Positions 26,575 to 35,978 of a DNA stretch of 59,281 nt are shown piece by piece. The first letter of the stretch is position 1; every line of letters begins with the position of its first letter. The DNA lies in assembly GCA_012837605.1 (NCBI GenBank), contig DUQV01000007.1, positions 1 to 59,281 of the forward strand. The letters run 5' to 3'. Both the position numbers and the translations under genes were made by a program. Source of the stretch: Clostridiales bacterium (GTDB taxonomy: Bacteria; Bacillota; Clostridia; Lachnospirales; Lachnospiraceae). Under the pieces are notes generated by a model that was not told the origin of the DNA, did no database searches, and worked only from the letters and a program-made list of their open reading frames with translations.

Positions 26575-27981
26575 CTACGACTGTGCTATATAGTTAAGAG
26601 GAATTCTAACATTAAAAGTTGTGCCCTCTCCCTCAACACTGTATACCTTTATAGCACCTCTATGCATCTGAATAACATTTTTCGTAATGGCCAGTCCTAA
26701 GCCCGTTCCTCCGGACTCTCTGGACCTGGCTTTGTCCACCCTGTAGAAGCGTTCAAATATCAGATCCTGAACGTCCTCAGGTATACCAATACCTGAATCC
26801 GAAACCTTAATATAGAAATACTTATGGTCAGCATTCAAAGACACTCTTACCCATCCGTCCGGAACATTGTATTTTATGGCATTTTCTATCAGATTTGTCA
26901 TTGCCAGTGAAAGCTTAACCTCATCCACCTCAGCTATAACAGGTCTGAAGCTTTCATAAACCATTTCAATGCTTTGCTTCTTCGCTAACGGACGCAGTCT
27001 CTTTAGTATTTGCTCCAAAAGCTCATTGATATTAATGCTGGATATATTCATGTCACCGGCTGTCTTATTAAGCTTGACTAAAGACAGCAGGTCATTGATT
27101 ATCTCATTCTCTCTTTCTATCTCCTTGTTAATATCTATTAAGAACTCCCGATAAACCTCCACAGGAACATCCTCCTGCATAAGAAGTGATTCCGCCAGAA
27201 CCTTAATAGATGTAATCGGGGTTTTTAATTCATGTGATACATTAGAGACAAACTCTTGTCTGGTATTTTCAATCTTCTGCATTCGGCTAATCATCTTGTT
27301 GAATGAATCTGAAATCTTCTCAATCTCGTAATACCCCTTAATTGATACTTCCTCATCCAAATAACCTTCAGTTAAATGGTCAATAGAGCTGACTACCTTT
27401 GTAAGCGGCTTAGTCAATTTACTTGAAAAATATATGGCAAATATAACAATAAACATTGTAATTGCAAGAATAAATATGGAGGCTCTTTGCTCCATACTTA
27501 CTAAAGTGCTCTGTATGTCTTTAGTAGAGGAATTCATGACAATAGCACCCACAACGACCTTCTGTTCCTCGGTAGTATGGATGATTGGTTGAGTTAATAT
27601 TAAATAATTGTTTTCCGTATCATGAACCTTGCTGCTGTTTCCGCTAAAGCATTGGATTACTTCTTTAGATACAAGGTACTTATTCTCATCATAAAGCCCA
27701 TAAGTATCCTCTACAATATTGAGGTTGTTATTGACGACAACTATTCTCCCCTGATAGAATTCAGCAACACGATTTATCTCAGCGTCAATTTCAGGCACAT
27801 CAGCTAAAGTCAGATAACCCGTGGGGAGCATCAGATTTGACAGCATAATTATCTGATTCTGCATCTGATTAAATCTGTCGCCAACAGCCTTTTCCTTATA
27901 GTTGTTAAGAAGGACATAGGAAAATAAATATAGCGGTATAATACCTACTATTATAAATACAAACAGCATGTGCATTCTCAT
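26575..27981 (-). CDS. Membrane sensor histidine kinase (WalK/PhoR-like)
   Basis: This kinase of at least 468 aa has two TM helices (about 5-25 and 170-190) flanking an extracellular sensor domain. HAMP (about 190-240), HisKA with the phosphorylated His in FVSNVSHELKTP, and HATPase with NLIENAIKY and SGGTGLGLAIT follow. The start is uncertain. The ATG has no ribosome binding site, and the frame stays open for about 15 basic codons (IKNKLKILYS) that overlap the regulator's 3' end, so translation may start upstream from a rare codon or by coupling. Confidence 0.9.
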   Translation of the reverse strand: MRMHMLFVFIIVGIIPLYLFSYVLLNNYKEKAVGDRFNQMQNQIIMLSNLMLPTGYLTLADVPEIDAEINRVAEFYQGRIVVVNNNLNIVEDTYGLYDENKYLVSKEVIQCFSGNSSKVHDTENNYLILTQPIIHTTEEQKVVVGAIVMNSSTKDIQSTLVSMEQRASIFILAITMFIVIFAIYFSSKLTKPLTKVVSSIDHLTEGYLDEEVSIKGYYEIEKISDSFNKMISRMQKIENTRQEFVSNVSHELKTPITSIKVLAESLLMQEDVPVEVYREFLIDINKEIERENEIINDLLSLVKLNKTAGDMNISSININELLEQILKRLRPLAKKQSIEMVYESFRPVIAEVDEVKLSLAMTNLIENAIKYNVPDGWVRVSLNADHKYFYIKVSDSGIGIPEDVQDLIFERFYRVDKARSRESGGTGLGLAITKNVIQMHRGAIKVYSVEGEGTTFNVRIPLNYIAQS

Positions 27982-28000
27982 GCTATAAAGTATTTTAAGC

Positions 28001-28696
28001 TTATTCTTGATTCTGGAAAAAATATCCTACACCCCATTTTGTATGTATATATTTTGGTTCGCTCGGATTGCTTTCAATTTTTTCACGAAGTCTTCTGATA
28101 TGAACATCTACAGTCCTAACATCACCGGGATAGTCATATCCCCATACAATGTTAAGAAGATTTTCACGGCTATACACCTTATTCGGATTGAATACCATCA
28201 GCTCAAGCAAATCAAACTCTTTAACAGTCAGATTTACTTCCTTGTCCGATATATATACTCTTCTGTTCTCACAATCAATCTTCATATCATTAAATGTGAC
28301 CATCTTAGACTCATCGGTCGAACCTATACCCTTATTGCTCCTGCGCATAATAGCCTTAATTCTTGCCTTAACTTCAAGAATATTAAAGGGCTTGGTAATA
28401 TAGTCATCTGCTCCATACTCAAGACCTAATATCTTGTCCATGTCGTCGCCCTTTGCAGTCAGCATAATGATCGGCATAGATGAAAATTCACGAATCTGCT
28501 GACACACTTCAAAACCTGACAGCTTTGGAAGCATGATATCCAAAAGCACCACATCATACTCCTTATTTCTGGCTGCCTCCAGTGCCTCTTCGCCATCATA
28601 AGCACAATCCACTTCCATTCCGTCCTGCTCCAGGCTAAAGCGGATTCCTTTAACAATTAATTTTTCATCATCGACTACAAGTACTTTCTTTGCCAT
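28001..28696 (-). CDS. OmpR-family response regulator (WalR/PhoP-like)
   Basis: This 231-aa protein has a receiver domain with DDE residues, the phosphorylated Asp in DVVLLDIMLP (about residue 53) and Lys in TAKGDD...ITKPF. The C-terminal winged helix (about 130-228) includes DVRTVDVHIRRLREKIE. It pairs with the kinase encoded directly downstream. The similarity to WalR/PhoP is at subfamily level, so the signal and regulon are not defined by the sequence. Confidence 0.93.
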   Translation of the reverse strand: MAKKVLVVDDEKLIVKGIRFSLEQDGMEVDCAYDGEEALEAARNKEYDVVLLDIMLPKLSGFEVCQQIREFSSMPIIMLTAKGDDMDKILGLEYGADDYITKPFNILEVKARIKAIMRRSNKGIGSTDESKMVTFNDMKIDCENRRVYISDKEVNLTVKEFDLLELMVFNPNKVYSRENLLNIVWGYDYPGDVRTVDVHIRRLREKIESNPSEPKYIHTKWGVGYFFQNQE

Positions 28697-28729
28697 ATAT
28701 ACACCCCATTCTTTGTATGTTTAACAATA

Positions 28730-29425
28730 TTATTTTACAGTTACGAAATCTTTTATCTTATCCAGCAAACCTTCCTTAATTCCGGAGATGTTGGTCAAGT
28801 CATTGACTGATTTAAAGTTTCCATTCTTTTTTCGGTATTCAACAATACTTCTTGCCTTTGCTTGTCCTATTCCGGGAAGGCTCATAAGCTCTGTCTCATC
28901 AGCTGTATTAATATTTACCTTTTTGTTAGTCTTATCATTAGCCCGGTATGTGTTGTCTCCTGTAAGATAATCATATACACCAAGCTCTTTAATCTCCTCA
29001 GCGGTCGGAATATAAATCCTTTGCCCGTCTTCAACAGTCATGGCTTGGTTTATATAATCGTCCGCTGCATCTGGTGTTAATCCTCCTGCAATATCAATCA
29101 GCTCTACAAGTCTTGTTCCTCTCTCTAGCTTATATACATCAGGATTTACTACCGCTCCGCATATATGAACATATATAACAGTTTCCTTCAAATCATCTTC
29201 TTCATTTCCCCGTTGACCTGATTCAGTATCCGGGCAATCCTCTGTACATAGGCTATCTCCGGTCATAATCTCTGTTTTCGAAATTTCTTGATCTCCTTGT
29301 GCATTATGCACGGATGTAAGTACAATCTCCTGCCCCCGGTTTTTCCGATAAGAGCAGCTGTAGCTTACTCCTGCCAGTATCAGAAATAAACAGGCGATTA
29401 TTACAGTAACATGTTTGTTTTTCAT
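28730..29425 (-). CDS. comEA: Competence DNA receptor ComEA
   Basis: This 231-aa protein has an N-terminal membrane anchor (about 8-25), a low-complexity linker and a SLBB domain (VYVHICGAVVNPDVYKL). A C-terminal helix-hairpin-helix pair (KVNINTADETELMSLPGIG, residues of about 165-230) binds double-stranded DNA. It hands DNA to ComEC, encoded 3 kb downstream in the same direction. The start is the ATG eight bases after AAGGA; the ORF-track start overlaps that site. Confidence 0.93.
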   Translation of the reverse strand: MKNKHVTVIIACLFLILAGVSYSCSYRKNRGQEIVLTSVHNAQGDQEISKTEIMTGDSLCTEDCPDTESGQRGNEEDDLKETVIYVHICGAVVNPDVYKLERGTRLVELIDIAGGLTPDAADDYINQAMTVEDGQRIYIPTAEEIKELGVYDYLTGDNTYRANDKTNKKVNINTADETELMSLPGIGQAKARSIVEYRKKNGNFKSVNDLTNISGIKEGLLDKIKDFVTVK

Positions 29426-29582
29426 CAGCATCATCCTTTTATTACTTTAAGAAAATATCTTAAAGATATAATAGGACTTAAAAGTACCCTCTATACTTTA
29501 TTTTGATGCTATATCCATTTTACATAAACTAAAGAATGAATACAATAGGCATTTATACAAATTATTTTAATTTTTATATTAC

Positions 29583-30017
29583 TTATTTCCATTTAAAAGT
29601 AATAATCCCTACAATAATAATTATTATTCCAATGAGTTTACGCCACTCAAATTCAGCCCTCTCAGCCCCAAAGATGCCTAACAGCTCAATAATATAAGCC
29701 ACAATTAGCTGGGCTGTTATTATGAACATATTTGCCCTTGCAGCCCCCAGTGCATCAACACTTTTTATAACCGTATAGGTTATAGCTGCACCCATAACTC
29801 CTCCAAGCAGCATATACTTGTTATCGATTTTAAAAAGCTCAGAAAAGCTGCCTTCACGACCGGTAGCAAGCCATGCACCAAGGCATACAATCAAAGCACT
29901 AAACTGTACAAAACCGGCACATACCCATATGCCGGTCTGTTTTGTTACCCCTGTATTAAATACGCCCTGCATACTCATAAGTGCTCCGGAAATAATGGCA
30001 ATGATAAAACCCCACAT
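29583..30017 (-). CDS. Small DMT-superfamily transporter (YdcZ/DUF606)
   Basis: This 144-aa protein consists almost wholly of five hydrophobic helices, beginning MWGFIIAIISGALMSMQGVFN and ending with a lysine after the last helix. It matches the short DUF606 members of the drug/metabolite transporter superfamily, which work as dimers or pairs. The substrate is unknown. It stands alone between comEA and argD, with only a weak ribosome binding site. Confidence 0.8.
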   Translation of the reverse strand: MWGFIIAIISGALMSMQGVFNTGVTKQTGIWVCAGFVQFSALIVCLGAWLATGREGSFSELFKIDNKYMLLGGVMGAAITYTVIKSVDALGAARANMFIITAQLIVAYIIELLGIFGAERAEFEWRKLIGIIIIIVGIITFKWK

Positions 30018-30082
30018 AATTTAAACCAAACCCTTCTGACTGTAGATAGCTTTCTATTTAAGCTTTCCACATTTGGCTCAAA

Positions 30083-31270
30083 CTATACAACCTTATTCAG
30101 GCACTTTGTAAATATTTCTGTCATATCATCCACATGCTTTTTTTCTACAATTAGAGGAGGTATAAAACGTATTACATGCTCTCCTGCCGATATCAATAAA
30201 AGCCCCTCATCCATTGCATGAGCTATAATATCTTTTACAGGAATTGAAAATTCCAGCCCCTGAAGTAAACCCTTTCCTCTATGGTCGGTTATTATACTGT
30301 ATTTATTCTTTAATTCATCCAGCTTTAAGGACAGATATTGTCCCATGACATTTACATTCTCAAGAATATTCGTACTTTCAAAAATATCAAACACTGTACT
30401 CACGGCTTTTGTGGCAAATGGGTTGCCTCCATATGTTGTTCCGTGGTCTCCGGGCTGAAAAGCCATCGCAACCTCTTCAGTTGCAGCAAATGCACCTACC
30501 GGTATTCCACAACCCAATCCCTTCGCACAGGTTATGATGTCCGGTTTTACACCATAGCTCTGATATGCAAACATAGAACCGGTTCTTCCCATACCACATT
30601 GAATCTCATCAAAAATCAATAAAATATCATTATCATCGCAAAGCTTTCTTACCCCTTTGATGAATTCCTCCGTCGCAGGATATATTCCGCCCTCACCTTG
30701 GATCGGTTCCATTATGACAGCACAGGTATTGTCATTAATATTTGCTTTGACACTGCTCAAATCATTAAACTCTGCAAATCTTACCCCTCCGATTAAGGGT
30801 TCAAATGCTTCTCTGTATTTCTTCGTACCGGTAATGCTTAAGGCACCCATGCTCCTGCCGTGGAAGGAGTGTTCCATTGAGATAATCTCTCCGCCGGCCT
30901 TACCTGTTTTATTATAATAATATTTTCTGGCAAGCTTTATAGCTCCTTCAACCGCCTCTGTCCCGCTGTTGGTAAAGAATACCCTGTCCATGCCTGAAGC
31001 CTTAATAAGCTTCTTTGCAGCCTCCAAAGGAGGAATACTGTAAAAAATATTAGAGGTATGAATCAGGGTATCCAACTGCTTCTTCAATGCTTCGTTATAC
31101 TGTTCATAATTATACCCCAGTGCAAACACAGCAATTCCGGCTACAAAATCCAGATACTTTTTTCCCTCAATATCATAAAGATACATACCTTTGCCGTGAT
31201 CAAGCACAATCTTATACCGATTGTAGGTATGCATCAATACCTTTTCAGCCTCATCAATATACTGCTTCAT
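30083..31270 (-). CDS. argD: Acetylornithine aminotransferase
   Basis: This 395-aa class-III PLP aminotransferase makes N-acetylornithine from the semialdehyde in arginine synthesis. Visible parts are the phosphate-binding FTNSGTEAVEGAIKLAR, the DEIQCGMGRTG segment with the cofactor-holding Asp, and the Schiff-base lysine in CAKGLGCG. The start is the ATG giving MKQYIDEA; the ORF-track GTG sits too close to AAAGGG. It is last in argJ-argB-argD, all minus strand. Confidence 0.93.
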   Translation of the reverse strand: MKQYIDEAEKVLMHTYNRYKIVLDHGKGMYLYDIEGKKYLDFVAGIAVFALGYNYEQYNEALKKQLDTLIHTSNIFYSIPPLEAAKKLIKASGMDRVFFTNSGTEAVEGAIKLARKYYYNKTGKAGGEIISMEHSFHGRSMGALSITGTKKYREAFEPLIGGVRFAEFNDLSSVKANINDNTCAVIMEPIQGEGGIYPATEEFIKGVRKLCDDNDILLIFDEIQCGMGRTGSMFAYQSYGVKPDIITCAKGLGCGIPVGAFAATEEVAMAFQPGDHGTTYGGNPFATKAVSTVFDIFESTNILENVNVMGQYLSLKLDELKNKYSIITDHRGKGLLQGLEFSIPVKDIIAHAMDEGLLLISAGEHVIRFIPPLIVEKKHVDDMTEIFTKCLNKVV

Positions 31271-31296
31271 TTTGCTCACATCCCTTTAAATAATGT

Positions 31297-32199
31297 TTAT
31301 ATTTGAACAACTTCATTGTCAAAAAGATTTTCATTACGGATTATCGCAGTACCTATTCCCTTATTTGTAAAAAACTCAAGCAATAAACAATGCTGCATCC
31401 GACCGTCCAATATGTGAACTCTCGTTACTCCGTTTTTTACGGCATCAACACAATTTTTTAATTTTGGCAGCATTCCTCCGCCTACAAAACCGCTTGCTAA
31501 TAGTTCATCTGCCTTATCCAGTGTAAGCACTGAGATTAAACTGTCCTTATTCTCGGGGTCTGCATATACTCCTTCTATATCAGTCAAAAACACCAGCTTT
31601 TCAGCTCCGATTGCTGTTGCGACCGCACATGCGACATCATCGGCATTAATATTATAATTTACATAATTGTCATCAAGCCCGATAGGAGCAATAACAGGAA
31701 CAAAATCACTGTCTAGAAGAGTTTCTATCAGATCCACGTTAACTTCCTTGATATTACCAACGAAGCCTATATCCGTATTATCTACATACTTCTTCTCAAC
31801 CTTTAGCGTAGCTCCGTCCTTCCCACTTATTCCAACCGCCTTTACTCCAAGCTTTTCAAGCATTTGGACAAGACCTTTGTTAACCTTGCCAAGCACCATC
31901 TCTGCAATCTCCATAGTCATATCATCAGTAACCCTGAGTCCTTCAACAAAGGTGGATTCATGTCCAAGCTTCTTAAGCCAGCTTGTAATTTCTTTTCCGC
32001 CGCCATGAACAATAATAGGCTTCATGCCTACAAGCTTAAGTAAAGCCACATCCTTAATAACATTTGACTGCAGAGCATCATCAATCATTGCACTGCCTCC
32101 ATACTTTACTACAACTATCTTGTTGTTAAACTCCCGGATATATGGCAATGCTTCAATCAATGTTTCTGCCTTTAGCAGAATCTGATCCATGTATTCCAT
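31297..32199 (-). CDS. argB: Acetylglutamate kinase
   Basis: This 300-aa amino-acid kinase phosphorylates N-acetylglutamate. It has the nucleotide-binding KYGGSAM, the substrate loop [20 protein letters not shown] and a C-terminal [14 protein letters not shown] segment. Full length; the N-terminal extension typical of arginine-inhibited hexameric forms ([11 protein letters not shown]) is present, so feedback inhibition by arginine is likely. The start ATG follows AAAGGA. Confidence 0.95.
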   Translation of the reverse strand: MEYMDQILLKAETLIEALPYIREFNNKIVVVKYGGSAMIDDALQSNVIKDVALLKLVGMKPIIVHGGGKEITSWLKKLGHESTFVEGLRVTDDMTMEIAEMVLGKVNKGLVQMLEKLGVKAVGISGKDGATLKVEKKYVDNTDIGFVGNIKEVNVDLIETLLDSDFVPVIAPIGLDDNYVNYNINADDVACAVATAIGAEKLVFLTDIEGVYADPENKDSLISVLTLDKADELLASGFVGGGMLPKLKNCVDAVKNGVTRVHILDGRMQHCLLLEFFTNKGIGTAIIRNENLFDNEVVQI

Positions 32200-32300
32200 A
32201 ACTGCATATTCCTTTCAATCAATGTTCTGTATTCTGTAATAAAATAATCTTTCGATTCATATACCGATAAATATATATTGACTGCCTTGTAAGCATTGAT

Positions 32301-33521
32301 TTATGAGCGATAATCGGCATTAATCCTGACATAATCATAGGATAAGTCACAGCCCCATGCCGTAGCAAAAGCTGTCCCCTGCTTCATGTCTGCTATAGCC
32401 TTAACCTCCTTGGCAGACAGAATCTTCGTTGCAGTTTTTTCAGAATAATCTGTCGCCATCCCGTCCTTAACCAACTGAAGGCTTCCGTCCTCACTTTCAA
32501 TAACAAGATCCACAGTATATGGATTAAAATCAACCCCTGAATATCCCATAGCACACAATATTCTTCCCCAATTTGCATCATTTCCAAAGACTGCAGCCTT
32601 AACAAGATTTGAGCTGATAATCGATTTGCTGAGTGCTGCCGCTTCTTCCCGGCTGCCTGCTCCCTTTACGGTAACCTCAATAAGCTTTGTTGCTCCTTCA
32701 CCATCTGCGGCAATCATTTTCGCAAGCTTTGTTGTCACTGTATTAAGTGCCTTGCAAAATGTATGATAATCCTCATTCTTTTCTGTTATTTCTTCATTAC
32801 CGGCTTTACCGTTAGCCAGTATCAGCAAAGAATCATTTGTACTTGTATCCCGATCCACGGAAATCATATTGAAGGTATACTTAACATCCTCACTTAATGC
32901 TTCCTGCAAAAGTTCCTTGCTGATTGAAGCATCTGTTGTAACAACACAAATCAGAGTAGCCATATTAGGATGTATCATGCCCGAGCCCTTTGCCATGCCT
33001 CCGATTGTTATCTCCTTACCTCCGATATTACAGGAGACCGCACATTCCTTAGAATAAGTATCGGTGGTCATAATAGCTTCGGCCGCAATTGTTCCCGCTT
33101 TTATCGAAGAATCCAGTTCTTTAACAAGACCGGGAATACCGTTTTTTATTATTTCAATCGGCAGCTGCTTTCCGATAACACCGGTGGATGCCGTATAGAC
33201 AGCATTAACCGGAAGCTTCAGCTCATTTGCCACTGTCTCGGCCATAATAAAATTATTCTTATTTCCTTCCTCACCTGTACATGCATTTGCTACGCCGCTA
33301 TTTATTACAATAGCCTGAATATTATCACTTTCTCTTGTCAGCTTAATATCCCACAGTACCGGTGCGGCTTTTACAACATTAGTCGTAAATGTGCCCGCTC
33401 CCTTAGCCGGAATATCCGAATAAACAAGAGCCATGTCCTTTCTTTTCTTTTTTATACCTGCATATATTCCCGATGCAGAGAATCCTTTAGGTGCCGTAAC
33501 ACCACCGCTGATTAGTTTCAT
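32301..33521 (-). CDS. argJ: Bifunctional ornithine acetyltransferase / N-acetylglutamate synthase
   Basis: This 406-aa enzyme recycles the acetyl group between acetylornithine and glutamate. It is made as a precursor that cuts itself before the nucleophilic Thr in MATLICVVTTD. The KGSGMIHPN motif and the C-terminal WGCDLSYDYVRINADY are present. An argC gene usually precedes argJ but is missing here; the next gene upstream is maf. A strong promoter with ArgR-box-like sites lies directly upstream. The ATG follows GGAGGCATAAC. Confidence 0.94.
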   Translation of the reverse strand: MKLISGGVTAPKGFSASGIYAGIKKKRKDMALVYSDIPAKGAGTFTTNVVKAAPVLWDIKLTRESDNIQAIVINSGVANACTGEEGNKNNFIMAETVANELKLPVNAVYTASTGVIGKQLPIEIIKNGIPGLVKELDSSIKAGTIAAEAIMTTDTYSKECAVSCNIGGKEITIGGMAKGSGMIHPNMATLICVVTTDASISKELLQEALSEDVKYTFNMISVDRDTSTNDSLLILANGKAGNEEITEKNEDYHTFCKALNTVTTKLAKMIAADGEGATKLIEVTVKGAGSREEAAALSKSIISSNLVKAAVFGNDANWGRILCAMGYSGVDFNPYTVDLVIESEDGSLQLVKDGMATDYSEKTATKILSAKEVKAIADMKQGTAFATAWGCDLSYDYVRINADYRS

Positions 33522-33578
33522 GTTATGCCTCCAGTCCTAAAAAATTGGTTTTTTATACATCTGATAAAATTATTTATA

Positions 33579-33607
33579 ATTATACATCCGAATTAAAAAT
33601 TATGCAA
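33579..33607 (-). promoter_or_regulatory. argJ promoter with ArgR-box-like repeats
   Basis: TTGCAT and TATAAT are spaced by exactly 17 bp on the minus strand. TGCAT at the -35 and TGTATAATTATAAA at the -10 (13 of 14 to TGNATWWWWATNCA) start 20 bp apart. The argG promoter shows the same arrangement. ArgR repression is inferred. Confidence 0.65.
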
Positions 33608-33615
33608 CCATTATT

Positions 33616-34239
33616 TTATTTTTTTATATTTATACCATGAGCAAGCAATTCTTCGTATATTCTGGCAATGGGGAAACCCACTACATTATAATAATCACCA
33701 TGTATTTCTTTAATATATATACCAAATCCTCCCTGAATAGCATAAGCACCGGCTTTATCAAACGGTTCCTTCGTATCTACATAATCCTCTATCTGTTCCC
33801 TTGTCAAAGGATTTACTGCTACCTTGGTACTTACGCTAAATACAATCTCCTCATCCTTGACATTATCGCCATGCTCCTGCTTATTCCTACTTATTATTAT
33901 ACATACTCCTGTATATACCTCGTGAATGTCGCCGGACAAAGCTTCCAGCATCTTAACAGCATCTTCTCTGTCTTTAGGTTTTCCCAAGATTTTTCCATTA
34001 TGATAAACAACGGTATCTGCTCCAATAACGATTAATCCCTCCTCACCGGACTGCAGCTTTTTGGTTTGTATATTCACATTTCTTGCTTTAAGCTTGGCCA
34101 GAGCTTTAACCATATCGGACGGACCATCCCCCGATGCTTCCTCAGCAACATTTGCAGGCATGGTTTCATATGCTATGCCCATCTGATCCATAATCTCTTT
34201 TCTTCTGGGTGATTCTGAAGCTAATATAATACGATACAT
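33616..34239 (-). CDS. maf: Maf-family nucleotide pyrophosphatase
   Basis: This 207-aa cytoplasmic enzyme cleaves non-canonical or pyrimidine nucleoside triphosphates; in Bacillus it is linked to septum control. The SPRRKE substrate motif, the GADTVV metal site and KEPFDKAGAYAIQG are present. The start is the ATG after AAAGGAGATACT; the ORF track adds seven residues. It is upstream of argJ but has its own start region and argJ has a separate promoter. Confidence 0.92.
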   Translation of the reverse strand: MYRIILASESPRRKEIMDQMGIAYETMPANVAEEASGDGPSDMVKALAKLKARNVNIQTKKLQSGEEGLIVIGADTVVYHNGKILGKPKDREDAVKMLEALSGDIHEVYTGVCIIISRNKQEHGDNVKDEEIVFSVSTKVAVNPLTREQIEDYVDTKEPFDKAGAYAIQGGFGIYIKEIHGDYYNVVGFPIARIYEELLAHGINIKK

Positions 34240-34406
34240 AGTATCTCCTTTCAAATTCAACAGTATAAATCGGTTCTATTTACCCGGCAGCTCTTATCCG
34301 CATTTATATGTTATTATTATATTGCAATTGAACAGGATGTAAAGACAGTATATTGCCAGTAAATATATTCCATAATAATTATTTATACATAATTATAAAT
34401 TTCTTG

Positions 34407-34441
34407 TTGCATATTAATTTATTATGGTGTATATTTAATCA
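34407..34441 (+). promoter_or_regulatory. argG promoter with two ArgR-box-like sites
   Basis: TTGCAT (34407-34412) and TATATT (34430-34435) are spaced by 17 bp. Overlapping them are TGCATATTAATTTA (34408-34421) and TGTATATTTAATCA (34428-34441), each one mismatch from TGNATWWWWATNCA and 20 bp apart. This spacing places two ArgR trimers on one face of the helix. Confidence 0.65.
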
Positions 34442-34496
34442 TATATTATATGCTTATTCAATACCAAATTGGCACAATAAGAGAATGGAGGATGTT

Positions 34497-35696
34497 ATGA
34501 AAGAAAAAATTATTCTTGCTTATTCCGGTGGTCTTGACACCACGGCAATTATCCCTTGGCTCAAGGAAAATTATGATTATGAAGTTATCTGTGTATGTAT
34601 TGATGTCGGTCAGGAAAGTGAACTTGACGGCTTAGAAGAAAGAGCTAAATTATCAGGTGCCACAAAGCTTTATATTGAAGATGTAGTAGATGAATTCGTT
34701 GACGATTATATTATCCCCTGTGTAAAAGCAGGTGCTGTATATGAACACAAATATCTTCTGGGAACATCTATGGCAAGACCTGTTATTGCAAAAAGACTGG
34801 TTGAGATTGCTAAGCTTGAGGGTGCTACAGCCATATGCCACGGGGCAACAGGCAAGGGCAACGATCAGGTGCGTTTTGAGCTTACGATTAAAGCTTTAGC
34901 TCCTGAGCTGAAGATAATCGCACCGTGGAGAATATGGGATCTCTCTTCCCGTGAGGAAGAAATAGAATACTGTGCAAAACATGGTATTAACCTGCCATTT
35001 TCAGCGGATAACAGCTATTCCCGCGACCGTAATATATGGCATATCAGTCATGAAGGACTGGAACTTGAGGATCCTGCACTGGCACCAAATTATGATCATC
35101 TTCTTGTACTTGGTGTATCTCCTGAGAAAGCACCTGATGAGGGTGAGACTATCAGCCTGACCTTTGAAAAGGGAATACCCACATCACTGAACGGCAGATC
35201 CATGTCATCTGCAAATATTATAAAGGAGCTGAATAAGCTTGGCGGCAAGCATGGAATCGGTATAGTAGATATTGTTGAGAATCGTGTTGTTGGCATGAAA
35301 TCCAGAGGTGTATATGAAACACCCGGTGGTACTATTTTAATGGAAGCACATCAACAGCTTGAGGAACTGATACTTGACCGCGAAACTCTGGCAGCCAAGA
35401 AAGACGTAGCTAATCATTTTGCTTCCTTAGTATACGAAGGAAAATGGTTTACTCCTTTAAGAGAAGCTTATCAGGCTTTTGTTGATACTACGCAGGAATA
35501 TGTTACAGGTGAAGTAAAGCTTAAACTGTACAAAGGAAATATTATTAAGCAGGGAACAACCTCACCATACTCGCTATATGACGAAGATATCGCTTCATTT
35601 ACCACAGGAGAGTTATATAATCATAAGGATGCCGAAGGCTTTATTAATCTGTTCGGTTTATCCATGAAAGTTAGGGCTATGAAATTCAATTCATAA
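34497..35696 (+). CDS. argG: Argininosuccinate synthase
   Basis: This 399-aa enzyme joins citrulline and aspartate using ATP. It has the PP-loop AYSGGLDTT at the N-terminus, the [15 protein letters not shown] segment and the [13 protein letters not shown] segment. The ORF-track start, 48 codons upstream, is spurious: the ATG at 34497 follows GGAGGATGTT and gives the family start [12 protein letters not shown]. It is on the plus strand and apart from argJBD, with its own ArgR-type promoter. No argH follows; a repeat array does. Confidence 0.96.
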   Translation: MKEKIILAYSGGLDTTAIIPWLKENYDYEVICVCIDVGQESELDGLEERAKLSGATKLYIEDVVDEFVDDYIIPCVKAGAVYEHKYLLGTSMARPVIAKRLVEIAKLEGATAICHGATGKGNDQVRFELTIKALAPELKIIAPWRIWDLSSREEEIEYCAKHGINLPFSADNSYSRDRNIWHISHEGLELEDPALAPNYDHLLVLGVSPEKAPDEGETISLTFEKGIPTSLNGRSMSSANIIKELNKLGGKHGIGIVDIVENRVVGMKSRGVYETPGGTILMEAHQQLEELILDRETLAAKKDVANHFASLVYEGKWFTPLREAYQAFVDTTQEYVTGEVKLKLYKGNIIKQGTTSPYSLYDEDIASFTTGELYNHKDAEGFINLFGLSMKVRAMKFNS

Positions 35697-35749
35697 AACG
35701 GAGATACTTACGCTGTTTCCGCCATAAGTGTTTTGTGAGGTATTAGGGG

Positions 35750-35924
35750 GGGTATATAATGTCAATTGGCTTCGCCAATAGACATTGTCAATTGGCTTCG
35801 CCCATAGACATTGTCAATTGGCTTCGCCAATAGACATAGCAAATAGGCATTACCAATAGGCGATGGCAATAGGCGATGGCAATAGGCGATGCCAATAGGC
35901 GATGCCAATAGGCATTATATACCC
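35750..35924. repeat. Palindromic minisatellite (three 26-bp plus six 13-bp units) framed by a 12-bp inverted repeat
   Basis: Three 26-bp units (35761-35838) each form a hairpin, GTCAATTGGC-TTC-GCCAATAGAC. They are followed by six 13-bp units (35841-35918) of the type CAATAGGCGATGC, half the period of the first part and sharing CAATAGRC. The whole is framed by perfect arms GGGTATATAATG (35750-35761) and CATTATATACCC (35913-35924). It lies between the convergent argG and hydrolase genes. Confidence 0.9.
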
Positions 35925-35978
35925 TATATTTATTACTTGATTTTGTGTAAATAAATTATATTAATTATATAAATAATA

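Noticed and set aside
34353-34496. N-terminal extension of argG in the ORF track
   Set aside because: These 48 codons are AT-rich, overlap the promoter and ArgR-like sites, and the family start with a strong ribosome binding site is at 34497.
35750-35924. CRISPR array
   Set aside because: The units are contiguous palindromes without unique spacers, and no cas genes are in the window.
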